From positions 1 to 64,000 of the forward strand of contig JASHOC010000276.1 in NCBI GenBank assembly GCA_030041305.1: DNA of 64,000 nt, written 5' to 3'. A program made the translations under genes and the position numbers. Within the stretch, counting starts at the first letter, position 1, and each line of letters opens with the position of its first letter. The notes beneath the pieces were generated by a model. That model made no database searches. It worked only from the letters and a program-made list of their open reading frames with translations, and was not told the DNA's origin. Of this stretch, positions 26,501 through 34,147 are shown piece by piece. Source of the stretch: Acidobacteriaceae bacterium. Lineage in GTDB: Bacteria; Acidobacteriota; Terriglobia; Terriglobales; Acidobacteriaceae.

Positions 26501-26709
26501 GGCCCATCGTGATGACGGCCATCGCCGCGGTCTGCGGCATGTTGCCGCTGGCTTTCGCCATTGGCTCGGGTTCGCAAATGCTGCAGCCGCTGGCCATTGC
26601 GGTCATCGGCGGGTTGACCATTTCGATGGTGCTCAGCCTGGTGATTACGCCGCTGGTTTACTACCTACTCACACGGCATCGTGCGCCCGCGGCCGAGGAG
26701 CTTGCGTAA
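23584..26709 (+). CDS. RND-type efflux transporter permease subunit
   Basis: 1041 aa, the usual length for an AcrB/MexB/CzcA superfamily pump. TM1 is at ~30-50 followed by 'FQVPISVFPETNFPRVVI'. Porter subdomains occupy ~60-335 and ~565-860. TM2-6 lie at ~345-500 and contain the proton-relay Asp pair in 'AIGLLIDDAIVVVENIV'. TM8-12 occupy ~870-1025 ('MGLIMVIGIVAKNGILLLDADE'). I do not see the three-Met site of CusA, so drug or organic-solute export is as likely as metal. Proton-motive-force driven, inner membrane. It forms an operon with the adaptor and TolC-like genes, and a yceH-like gene follows 2 bases later. Confidence 0.95.
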   Translation: MASETQLMAGEAAGVEDGQKPFWLARSTRTIFFFALVLTAVGIFLAFQVPISVFPETNFPRVVIGVDNGVMPVEQMEVTITRLIENAVNSVPGLESVQSTTSRGSAEVDLFFDWNVNMVQSLELVDSALAEVQQELPSTARITTNRLTFASFPVLGYSLTSDTVPQTELWETATYNLKPPLNRVEGVSTVTVQGGQVPEYHVVPNMAQLENSGVTITDLENAVQSSNTVMSPGLYEANHELILGLVGAQVHDAAEIRQLVVKTTSGGAPVHVGDVATVEASTEPVYTIVTANGKNAVLLSITRQPSSNTVAVANAVAKEVAQLQSKLPPGVKLELFYDQSQLVRDAIGSVRDAIFIGLILACVILFLFLRDWTSSIIAGLVIPVTLALTIVVLWLIGESFNLMTLGGLAAAIGLLIDDAIVVVENIVMHRDHGERRGEAVRKALKELTVPLLGSTITPVVVFLPLISVSGVTGAFFRALAITMAAALVTSLALALTWTPGLSYVLLSENRDHHRREGPGPAMERTLGIHRRVLEWALAKPLWTGGICLLLVIGTWAGYQALGTNLLPDMDEGGFILDYVMPAGSSLAETNRVLEHVTRILHSVPEVESTSRRTGLQLGLAAVTEANTGDFTVKLKSKRSRSVWEVMDEVRGRVKATEPELDVELTQVLQDNINDLSNAPEPIQVKIFSDDPKLLNELGPRVADAIGKIAGVVDVENGVDNTVSGPATNFQVDPVAASRFGFTPTEVSDDATSILDGLTTTPLIANGRAYPIRIRLSDDHRSSLAAIENTVFNSSTGHTATLGTLADITQLPPQNEILRQNLEQLVVVTGDLEGSNLGGVMTKVRQAVEGLHLPPSVRVEYGGTYQVQQKSFHDLLQVLLLALVLVFGVLLAEFRNFPAPIAILSSSVLSISGVIVALLITGVTFNVASFMGLIMVIGIVAKNGILLLDADERYRAEGASAHDAMLNAAQRRLRPIVMTAIAAVCGMLPLAFAIGSGSQMLQPLAIAVIGGLTISMVLSLVITPLVYYLLTRHRAPAAEELA

Positions 26710-26711
26710 AG

Positions 26712-27374
26712 ATGACGATCCCGGGCCCCATCGTTCTTACCCCAGGGCAAGCGCGCGTGCTGGGCGCGCTGATGGAAAAGGCAACGACGACACCGGAATA
26801 TTATCCCTTGTCTTTGAACGCGTTGGTGAATGCGTGCAACCAGCGATCGAACCGCGAGCCGGTGATGAACCTGGATGAAGACGAGGTGCGGCTGGCGTTG
26901 CGCGGGCTCGAAGACAAGCAACTCGCCGGACGGGCGCGCTCGGCCGATGGGCGGGTGACCAAGTACGAGCACTGGCTGGGCGAGGCGTTCAACTTCACGC
27001 GCGCGGAGGCGGCGCTGATCTGCGTGCTGCTGTTGCGCGGCCCGCAGACGCCGGGCGAATTGCGCGGGCGCACGGAGCGGATGCACCGCTTCGACGAGAT
27101 TGCCGATGTGCTGGCCGGTTTGCAGAAGCTGCTGGAGCGCGAACCGCCGCTGGCGGCGATGCTGCCGCGCCAGCCGGGGACGAAGGAGTCGCGTTACGCG
27201 CATTTGCTCTCGGAGCCGGTGGAAGCGGCGGCATTCGCTGCGGCAGGCGACACCGCGCCGACGGCGAGCGAGGGCGCGGGCGATGAGCGCGTGGCCCGGC
27301 TGGAGGCTTCGGTGGCTCAACTGCGGCAGGAAGTGGACGCATTGCGGCAAAAAATCGACGATCTCTTCGCGTGA
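26712..27374 (+). CDS. YceH-like DUF480/UPF0502 winged-helix protein
   Basis: 220 aa. The two DUF480 winged-helix units are readable: 'LTPGQARVLGALMEKATTTPEYYPLSLNALVNACNQ' (~9-44), 'NREPVMNLDEDEV', and 'FTRAEAALICVLLLRGPQTPGELRGRTERMH' (~95-125). The C-terminus is a heptad-patterned coiled coil ('RLEASVAQLRQEVDALRQKI'), suggesting dimerisation. The family's role is not settled; the DNA-binding-like fold hints at regulation. The gene starts 2 bases after the permease stop, so it is translated from the efflux transcript. Confidence 0.88.
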   Translation: MTIPGPIVLTPGQARVLGALMEKATTTPEYYPLSLNALVNACNQRSNREPVMNLDEDEVRLALRGLEDKQLAGRARSADGRVTKYEHWLGEAFNFTRAEAALICVLLLRGPQTPGELRGRTERMHRFDEIADVLAGLQKLLEREPPLAAMLPRQPGTKESRYAHLLSEPVEAAAFAAAGDTAPTASEGAGDERVARLEASVAQLRQEVDALRQKIDDLFA

Positions 27375-27396
27375 GAAAACCCGGCGCGTCGGCTTC

Positions 27397-30300
27397 TCAA
27401 AAGACGGCGATGGTTTGCGCCGTCAGGTTCCAGCCGCGGAGGGCGATTTGGGGTGTGGCTTCGCCCGCCGGGAAGGCGATAGTGACGGTGCGCTGGTCGC
27501 CGGGCAGAAGCGAAATGTAGTTGTCGCTCGAGTACGCGGGCAGGATGCGGTTGCCCGTGGCGGCGTCTTCCAGGGTGAGCTTGACCAGGACGGCCGCGGT
27601 TGCGCCGGAGTTGGTTATGCGGACGGTGACCTGGCGCTCGCCGCCGGCTGTGGACGCTGCCGCCGAGGTGGTGAGCGTGGCCGGCGGCAGGGCGTTCAGC
27701 TCGCGCAGGCTGGCTTCGTCCTTGGCCCACCAATAAAAATTGTTACTGATGGGCGCGCCGGCGGGATCGGAGACATCGAGCTCGACGAAGACGGTGTGGC
27801 CTGCAGCCAGCGCGTCGAGATCGAGTTTGGCGACAGGGGTGCGGTTATCCGCGGCGGCGAGGATTTGATTCGCGTGGTCGCTGAGGATTTTGCCGTCGAG
27901 GCCGACCACGCGTACGCGCACCAGAAGCGAGCGGGCGGCGCCGAGATTGATGAGATCGACAGAGTTGTCGGCGAGATTGAGCTGGGCGTGGATGGGCTCG
28001 CAAGCCTTCATGGTTCCGTAAAAGCTGGACTGGGTGTCGTAATCCCAACTGAGGAAGTTCCACTCGGTGCTGGGCCAGGCAGGCTGCGTCATCCAGATGA
28101 GGCGGCCGGAGTTGGGCTGCCAGAGATGCGCGGCGAAGCCCTCGAAAATGGCGCGATGGCCGGCATAGTCGAGCATCTGCGCTTTGCGGACGAAATCCTC
28201 AAAACCGGTGGCTGCGCCGAATTCGATGTCCATGTGTGCGAGGTAAGGCGCGACCTCGCCGTTGCCGGTCTGGTGAAAATCGTGATAGGCCCAGGTGTCG
28301 CTGAGCGGCCAGCGATCGGGAGCGGGGATGAAGGACTCAAGGCTCTCCAGCGTGGGCACGCTGGGTATGCCTAACTCGACCGAGAAGCCGCGGTTGATGC
28401 GGTAGTAGGTGGCGAGCGGCTGGAACATGTATGGACCCGAGTTGCGCAGGTTCACGCGATTGGAGCTGCCGGTGTAGTAGCGGGTGTGATCGAGCGTGCG
28501 GACGAGATTTTCGAGGCCGCGATTGATGATGGGCTGGGGCACGCCTTCGTTGCGGCCGCACCAGACGACGATCGACGGATGATGGCGGAAGCGGAGAATC
28601 GCATTGCGCGCGTTATCGAGGAACAGCGCTGGATCTTCGGCTTCAAGGTTGTAATTCTGTGTGGAATCCCAGAAGTCGTTCCAGACCATGAGGCCGTACT
28701 TGTCGGCAAGGGCGTAGAAGTTCTCTTCGGTGCTTTGGCCCATCCAGTTGCGAATGATATTGACGTGAGCGTCGCGATGAAGGCGGAAGTAGGGCTCGAG
28801 GCGGGCCAGGCTGACGCGCTTGAGAGCGTCGTCCATGCCCCAGTTGCCGCCGCGGGCGGCGATGCGCACTCCGTTCACCTTAATGACGAGGTCCGTGCCG
28901 GGCCAGCCGCCGGGAACGGGACGAATGGAGGGCGAGTCCACGGCGCCGGGCGCGAGAGTTTGCACCCACGCCTGACGCATGTATTCAGGGAGAGATTCGC
29001 CCGGCGGAACAACGTTGGGCGTTTTGTCGTCGATTGCGCGAATGCCTTCATGTGTGCCGTCGATGAGCGCAAGTGCTTGGTCGTGCGTGCGGCTGGGCAG
29101 AACTTCGACACGGCGCAAATGACCGGTGGAGTCGAAGAGGGAGAGCTCGTAGCTCACCTCGCGCATGCCGAGCTCGATGCGCTGCACAGAACTGATCCTT
29201 GAGCCGGTGCGAAAGATGACGGTGAGCGTGTGCAGGTTGGGATCGCCGTAGCCGTTGGGCCACCACAGGCGTGGATTTTGGACCTTGAGCTGCGGGAAAT
29301 CGGCGGGCTCGAGGCGAACGACAGTCTCTCCGGGAGCGAGGTGGAGGTGTTGGGTCACGGTCACCTCGTCGAACGCGGCGGTGAGGTCGCCCTCGACAGG
29401 CGCGGCGGAGGCGTTGACGAGCGGAGCTTCAATTTCGATATCGGCTTCGCTCAAATCGGGCTTGGGCAGGGTGGTGATGACGTTAAGGTCGCCGACCTCG
29501 ACGGCGCCCGAAGCGGTCAGGGTGACATCCTGCCAGATGCCGGTGTCGCGGTCGCGGATGCCGGGAATCCAGTCCCAACCTTCGGTGGCGGCGAAGGTGG
29601 GGCCGTCGAGCACTTCCATGCCGCCATTTTCGCCGGGGCCGGCTTTGATGGATTCCTCGTACGAAATGCCGGGATGAGGCGGTGGCAAGACGCGCACGGC
29701 CAGGGCGTTTTCGCCGCTGGATGCCAGCAGGCTGGTGACGTCAAATGTGCCGCGCAGGAAGGCGCCGGTGAATCCGCCCAGTTTTTTGCCGTTGAGCCAG
29801 ACTTCAGCGGCGTAGTTGACGCCGAGAAAGGTGAGGGTGAGGCGTTGGCCGCGCGCCGCCGAGGGAATCCGAAACTCGACGCGATACCAGTAATCCTGGT
29901 GGGCGAGGCTTTCGGGGATGGCGAGATCGTCGAGGCCATAATAGGGATCGGGATAGACGTCGCGGTCAACCATGGTGGTGAGCACGGTGCCCGGGACGGT
30001 GGCGACGAGCCAGTCCTTATCGGGAAAGCCGGGCTTGGAGATTTCTTCGCCGGACGCAGTCACTTTGGGCGCGGCGGCCAGCCGCCATCCACCTTCGAGC
30101 GTCCAGGGGTTGCTTCCCCTCAATGTGCAACGCCGGTCGGCGGGGCGCAGCGGCCGGGCGACGGGCTTCTCCATGGCTCCTTTGCCGCGCGGGAAAGTGG
30201 ACGGGTCTTGCGGTTCGCTGTAGCCGGCTTGGCCGCGGATCTGGACAGGCCAGTGCGCGGAGGCTTCTTCATAAGTGGGCAGAGTAAAATCCGGCGGCGC

Positions 30301-31020
30301 GGAGGCGAAATCCTTCACCTGCGCGGCGGTTAGGGCCTCGCGGTAGATTTTGAGATCGGCGATATTGCCGCCGAAGTGCGTGGTCGCCAAGGAAGGGAAC
30401 GGATCGGGCGCCATGACGAGTTGCGGAGCCACTTCGCCCTGCGCGAGCGGGGTTACGGTCACTTGAGCTCCGTCAGCGTACAGGGTGACGTGCTCGCCGT
30501 CGCTAACGGCGACGGCCAAGTGCCAATCGGCCGCGCTGAGCGGGGCTTCGCCGGCGACGAGCGAAGGCGAAGTTTGCGCGCTGCCGAGCCACAGCCCGAG
30601 GTGATTGTTCTCGACGCCGATAAAACGCGCGTCCGCCGCGGCCGGGTCGCCGATGCCGGCCAGCAGCACGGCGCCCGCAAGCGGCTCGGAGGGATGGAAC
30701 CAGAAGGCCATCGTCCAGGGGGCGCGGCCGGCGAGCAAAGCATCGGGAGCTTCGGGCGGATTCTGATGCAGGCGGTTCAGCAACAGGGCTTCCGGCGTGT
30801 CGAGGGAGACGGCCGCGGAGAGCGGCTTAGTGAGCGCGGGGCCGTCAGGAAGAAACTCAGCGTTGTAAGGACCGTAGGCTTCGGCAGGCGCCGCTTGCGC
30901 GGGAGCGGACGCGGATGTGGCCAGGACAATGGCTGCGCCGGCGAGCCATGCACGGAGGCGTAAGCTGATCCACGAAGACCCGGATGCGCGGTTGAAGAAG
31001 AGTGCAGGATGAGTTTTCAT
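27397..31020 (-). CDS. Secreted glycoside hydrolase family 2 enzyme (exo-beta-glucosaminidase/beta-mannosidase-like) with LamG-like domain
   Basis: 1207 aa. I start it at MKTHPALFFNRA, which gives a signal peptide ('LAGAAIVLATSASAPAQAAPA'). The ORF-track start adds 128 implausible residues. Residues ~60-235 resemble a LamG/concanavalin sheet ('APWTMAFWFHPSEPLAG', 'GGNIADLKIYREALTAAQV'). A GH2 jelly-roll follows (~300-450, 'DYWYRVEFRIP', 'GVNYAAEVWLNGKKLG'), then Ig-like and TIM-barrel domains. The barrel has 'ARGGNWGMDDALKR', 'MVWNDFWDSTQNYN' and the acid/base region 'VVWCGRNEGVPQP'. The likely nucleophile region is 'AHMDIEFGAATGF'. Ig-like domains close the protein. The best fits are exo-beta-D-glucosaminidase or mannosidase; the exact substrate is open. 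Extracytoplasmic. It converges with the yceH gene. Confidence 0.88.
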   Translation of the reverse strand: MKTHPALFFNRASGSSWISLRLRAWLAGAAIVLATSASAPAQAAPAEAYGPYNAEFLPDGPALTKPLSAAVSLDTPEALLLNRLHQNPPEAPDALLAGRAPWTMAFWFHPSEPLAGAVLLAGIGDPAAADARFIGVENNHLGLWLGSAQTSPSLVAGEAPLSAADWHLAVAVSDGEHVTLYADGAQVTVTPLAQGEVAPQLVMAPDPFPSLATTHFGGNIADLKIYREALTAAQVKDFASAPPDFTLPTYEEASAHWPVQIRGQAGYSEPQDPSTFPRGKGAMEKPVARPLRPADRRCTLRGSNPWTLEGGWRLAAAPKVTASGEEISKPGFPDKDWLVATVPGTVLTTMVDRDVYPDPYYGLDDLAIPESLAHQDYWYRVEFRIPSAARGQRLTLTFLGVNYAAEVWLNGKKLGGFTGAFLRGTFDVTSLLASSGENALAVRVLPPPHPGISYEESIKAGPGENGGMEVLDGPTFAATEGWDWIPGIRDRDTGIWQDVTLTASGAVEVGDLNVITTLPKPDLSEADIEIEAPLVNASAAPVEGDLTAAFDEVTVTQHLHLAPGETVVRLEPADFPQLKVQNPRLWWPNGYGDPNLHTLTVIFRTGSRISSVQRIELGMREVSYELSLFDSTGHLRRVEVLPSRTHDQALALIDGTHEGIRAIDDKTPNVVPPGESLPEYMRQAWVQTLAPGAVDSPSIRPVPGGWPGTDLVIKVNGVRIAARGGNWGMDDALKRVSLARLEPYFRLHRDAHVNIIRNWMGQSTEENFYALADKYGLMVWNDFWDSTQNYNLEAEDPALFLDNARNAILRFRHHPSIVVWCGRNEGVPQPIINRGLENLVRTLDHTRYYTGSSNRVNLRNSGPYMFQPLATYYRINRGFSVELGIPSVPTLESLESFIPAPDRWPLSDTWAYHDFHQTGNGEVAPYLAHMDIEFGAATGFEDFVRKAQMLDYAGHRAIFEGFAAHLWQPNSGRLIWMTQPAWPSTEWNFLSWDYDTQSSFYGTMKACEPIHAQLNLADNSVDLINLGAARSLLVRVRVVGLDGKILSDHANQILAAADNRTPVAKLDLDALAAGHTVFVELDVSDPAGAPISNNFYWWAKDEASLRELNALPPATLTTSAAASTAGGERQVTVRITNSGATAAVLVKLTLEDAATGNRILPAYSSDNYISLLPGDQRTVTIAFPAGEATPQIALRGWNLTAQTIAVF

Positions 31021-31200
31021 GGCGTGAACCATCTTATGCGAATGCAGTCTCGCTGGAACCGCAATGCCGCCCAAAGCTGCTTCGAGCTGATCCGGGGCTG
31101 GCGCCGCGCGCGATGCAAATCGGGACCGGGACGGGCGGCGGGTCCTATGCAAGGATGAACAAGACACGGGACCGGCGATGGCCAATGAGGGCTCACGTGA

Positions 31201-31229
31201 TTGCGTTTCGGCGCCAATCCCCCTAAACT
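31201..31229 (+). promoter_or_regulatory. Candidate promoter for rpmE
   Basis: TTGCGT (31201-31206), a 17-base spacer and TAAACT (31224-31229) lie 45 bases before the rpmE start codon. The spacing is ideal but the -35 box matches only half of the consensus. Confidence 0.35.
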
Positions 31230-31274
31230 GGAAGAGAAGGATTCTGAGGAGAGGTTCGGGTTCGTCTTTTAGCC

Positions 31275-31502
31275 ATGCCAAAGGAAAAGATTCATCCCCA
31301 ATACGCGGCGGTGCGCGTCGTGTGCGCCTGCGGAAACAATTTTGAAACCCGCTCGACGCACAAGGGCGACATTCACGTGGAAATCTGCTCGGTGTGCCAC
31401 CCATTCTTTACGGGCAAACAGCGGCTGGTGGATACGGCCGGGCGCGTGGAGCGATTCCGGCGGAAATACGCCAAGGCCGGCGAGGCGAAGGCGGCAAAAT
31501 AG
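31275..31502 (+). CDS. rpmE: 50S ribosomal protein L31
   Basis: 75-aa ribosomal protein of the large subunit, located at the central protuberance bridge. It is the zinc-binding (C+) type: '[15 protein letters not shown]' gives CxC and '[14 protein letters not shown]' gives CxxC. The order '[10 protein letters not shown]' to '[11 protein letters not shown]' is standard. It is monocistronic with an excellent terminator 28 bases after the stop. Confidence 0.98.
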   Translation: MPKEKIHPQYAAVRVVCACGNNFETRSTHKGDIHVEICSVCHPFFTGKQRLVDTAGRVERFRRKYAKAGEAKAAK

Positions 31503-31530
31503 CCAGGCAGAAGCCGGATGGGACGAAAAG

Positions 31531-31556
31531 GCCTCCGCCTCTGCGGAGGCTTTTTT
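31531..31556 (+). terminator. Intrinsic terminator of rpmE
   Basis: Perfect 8-bp stem GCCTCCGC/GCGGAGGC with a CTCT loop followed directly by TTTTTT. An A-rich stretch precedes the stem, so weak function in the opposite direction is possible. Confidence 0.92.
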
Positions 31557-31584
31557 CACGGTGGTTCCGTGCGAAAATGCGCTC

Positions 31585-31995
31585 ATGGGAGTTGCGCAAG
31601 TTCAGCACTACAGAAACCGTGCAAGAGATTTCCTCGGCGGGATGGATTTATTGCAAGACGATCTGGATGCATACGGTTACTCTTCGGCGCTGTTGAGCAT
31701 TCATGGGGCGATCTCCTATGCGGATGCACTGCGAGTTGGCACGGGCAGCTATACGCTTTCGTCGGACAATCACAGCCGGGCGGCAAGAGAATTAGAGTCG
31801 CTCCTTGACTCTCGTAGATTCGAACATCGGCAAGGCATCAAGCACTATAAAGTACTTCTCTCCCGCAAGAGCAGGATTTCCTACGCGGCCGAGACGGTGA
31901 GAAAAAACGAAGTCGAGGATATTGTCAAGCGCGCCAGGCGTTTCGCGAATTGGGCCGAGGCTGCGGGCAAAGCATTGAAGATTGCGGGGTGGTGA
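31585..31995 (+). CDS. HEPN-domain-like small protein (possible RNase or toxin)
   Basis: 136 aa. I start it at MGVAQVQHYRNRARDF; the ORF track runs backwards through the rpmE terminator. The sequence is all-helical. The first half 'ALLSIHGAISYADALRV' resembles the first HEPN helix pair, where residues feed small-molecule-like or RNA-binding grooves. 'RQGIKH' gives the R-x4-H pattern of HEPN ribonucleases, and the end 'VKRARRFANWAEAAGKAL' matches the last helix of that group. HEPN proteins often act as RNA-cleaving toxins in defence or toxin-antitoxin pairs. The stop is one base from the start of the next gene (TGAGATGA). The function is inferred from fold resemblance. Confidence 0.6.
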   Translation: MGVAQVQHYRNRARDFLGGMDLLQDDLDAYGYSSALLSIHGAISYADALRVGTGSYTLSSDNHSRAARELESLLDSRRFEHRQGIKHYKVLLSRKSRISYAAETVRKNEVEDIVKRARRFANWAEAAGKALKIAGW

Positions 31996-31996
31996 G

Positions 31997-32533
31997 ATGA
32001 CTGAAGTCCAGGAACAACAACTCGGTAGAGCCATGAATGCCGTGCAGGAGTTCCTGGTTCACAAGCTGCTCTTCCCAAAGGTCTATCTCGATGCTGAATG
32101 GAATGGCAATAAGGTGGCTGTACTTGCCATCGATCGTGCGGGCGTGGGCGATGTCCATGCCGTTCGGCTCGTACCGGTTGAAACGAACGGTGAGCCTGAC
32201 TGGCAATACCTGGTAATAAGAGCAGCCGCACTTGTAAACGACCAGATCGAGTTGCTGTCCACCTTGTCGACACAATTCAAGTACGTCGCTCTGATCAGTT
32301 TTTCGTCTGGAGTGGAACGATTCTATCCAAACGCTGAGTTAACCCGCAAGATGCTCGCAAAGGATGGCGTGGGCCGAATCGGGATTCTGCATGTGGATTT
32401 GACCGAAGATGATCCTTCGGTCCGGGTCATCCTCAAGGCCGAGCGCTTCCGCTCCTCGAAAGAGATTGTCGAGCTGGCTGACCGCTTCGTCGCCGAGCAC
32501 ACGGCCAACTGGGAGTTCCGCGAGGAGCTTTGA
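31997..32533 (+). CDS. Unknown partner gene of the HEPN-like protein
   Basis: 178 aa from the ATG of MTEVQEQQLGRAMN; the ORF-track TTG start five codons earlier would overlap the HEPN gene. GGGGTGGTGAG precedes the ATG. Predicted alpha/beta fold: one N-terminal helix, then strands 'KVYLDAEWNGNKVAVLAID', 'GDVHAVRLVPVE', 'WQYLVIRAAAL', 'FKYVALISFS' and 'IGILHVDLTEDD', closing with helix 'KEIVELADRFVAEHT'. The early Asp-rich hairpin is reminiscent of PD-(D/E)xK nucleases but I do not see the ExK lysine. It is not the nucleotidyltransferase that usually pairs with HEPN toxins. Translationally coupled to the HEPN gene; role unknown, possibly antitoxin. Confidence 0.7.
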   Translation: MTEVQEQQLGRAMNAVQEFLVHKLLFPKVYLDAEWNGNKVAVLAIDRAGVGDVHAVRLVPVETNGEPDWQYLVIRAAALVNDQIELLSTLSTQFKYVALISFSSGVERFYPNAELTRKMLAKDGVGRIGILHVDLTEDDPSVRVILKAERFRSSKEIVELADRFVAEHTANWEFREEL

Positions 32534-32612
32534 CATTTGAAAGCGAGCAGCTGAACTCATTGCCGGAGAATTGTTTGCTGCGAGATGTCTGTCGCTTTCT
32601 CGGAGGGTGATG

Positions 32613-33877
32613 ATGGCGCGCTGGGGCTTTACCGTGAAAAAGCACTGGGACAATCCCGTGGAGCACGCGATGCCCGCCGAGGGGCGGGTTGCGGCGGAGG
32701 TGCGCGTCGGCGCGGTTGCAGTGCGGCCGGCTACGGTGCTGGCGCCCATGGCGGGCGTCACCGATACCGTGTTCCGGCGTTTCATCCGGCACGCGAGCCT
32801 GTTCAGCAGAGAGCGGAGAACAGAGAACATAGATCAGGGGTCAGGGATCAGAGAGCCGCGACCGCGGAAGGTATTGAGGCGACCATCAGCAATGCGCAAT
32901 CGGGATGCGGGCTGCTGATGACGGAGTTCACCTCGGCGGATGGGCTGGCGCGGATGCGGGAGTCGAAGCGGCGGCGCTATCTAACGTTCTATGACGACGA
33001 GCACCCCATCGGAGCGCAACTGTTCGGGTCGAACCCGGCGACTTTGGCCGACGCGGCGCGGATCGTCGAGGAGACGGGCTTCGACCTGGTGGATTTGAAT
33101 CTGGGCTGCCCGGCCAAACGAGTAGTGGGATGCAACGGGGGGTCGGGCCTCTTGCGCGATCTGCCCGGGATCAGGGAAATTTTTCGCGCGGTGCGGCGGA
33201 CGGTGACGATTCCCTTCACCGTCAAGTTCCGGATCGGATGGAGCGATGGGCAGATTGTGTGCGTGGAGCTGGCGCGGATGGCCGAGGGCGAAGGACTGAA
33301 CGCGGTGGCGCTGCACGCCCGCACACGGGAGCAGGGCTACAGCGGCCAGGCGCGGTGGGAGTGGATTGCGGCGGTCAAGCAGGCGGTGAGCATTCCGGTG
33401 ATCGGCAATGGGGATATCCGCACGCCGGAGGACGCGGCCGCGATGGTGGCCGAGACGGGCTGCGATGGGGTGATGATCGGGCGGGCCGCGCCGGCGAATC
33501 CGTGGATCTTCCGGCAGATTGCGCAGTACACGGCGACGGGAACTTACGAGAATCCGACCATCGAGGACCGGCATGGGATGATCCGCACGTATTTCGAAAT
33601 GCTGGTGGCGGAGGAGCAGGCGACGCAGGAATTGCCCCGGGATGCGCGGCTCGGCGACCCGGTGGGAAAGATGAAGCAGTTTGCGACGTTGTTCACGCAT
33701 GGCGTGCCGGGCGGCGCCAGGCTTCGCGCGGCCATCTATCAGGCGCGCAGCGGAGCGCAGGTGCTCGACGAAGTCAATCGGTTCTTTGCCGCGCGCGCCA
33801 ACGAGAGCGCAGACGCCGAACCGCAGGTTGAAGGGGCGATCCAGTCCTGGCCGGATGCGGCGCTGGTGTGCGATTAG
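32613..33877 (+). pseudogene. tRNA-dihydrouridine synthase, reading frame broken at an inserted repeat
   Basis: Dus enzymes reduce uridine in tRNA D-loops with FMN and NADPH. The N-terminus, including the FMN-binding 'APMAGVTDTVFRRFIRH', is in the frame opened at 32613 (GGAGGGT just upstream). That frame stops at 32915-32917. The remainder ('SGCGLLMTEFTSADGLAR', 'DLNLGCPAKRVVGCNGGSG' with the catalytic Cys region, 'ALHARTREQGYSG', 'IPVIGNGDI', 'GVMIGRAAPANPWIF') is in another frame running to 33877. The switch lies between ~32810 and 32870, exactly where a GATCAGGGGTCAGGGATCAG phrase sits. So either the gene is inactivated, the frame is corrected by slippage, or the assembly has an error. The rest of the enzyme looks intact. 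Confidence 0.85.
32832..32851. repeat. 'GATCAGGGGTCAGGGATCAG' phrase inside dus
   Basis: Same low-complexity phrase as found in intergenic gaps at 5954-5976 and (inverted) 52321-52337, here inside a coding region at the point where the reading frame changes. Confidence 0.6.
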
Positions 33878-33955
33878 CAGTTCGGCGCGCACACAGGAAT
33901 TCTCTTCTTCTCATTTCCATCAAGAAGCGCTCTGGGTCTCTTACCAAATGAACTT

Positions 33956-34053
33956 CTTACTTGTGCATTGCGGTTTCCCAGGTCTCAAAATCGAGATCTC
34001 CACCCCAGCGAGCACAAATCGCTCGCTGGGGGCCCCGGACCTGGGGCACCCAA
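33956..34053. repeat. Dispersed repeat family 1, copy B
   Basis: Second copy of the 98-base unit at 19853-19950, with only scattered substitutions and two compensating single-base indels. It lies in the convergent gap between dus and the ADOP permease gene. Confidence 0.85.
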
Positions 34054-34147
34054 CGTTGGCAAATGTTCAGACGGTTATGGACCGGGTCGGCGACCGGTTT
34101 TCTGCGCATTGCCGGCAGGTGGTTCGGTTCGCTACGAGCGGCCCTGC

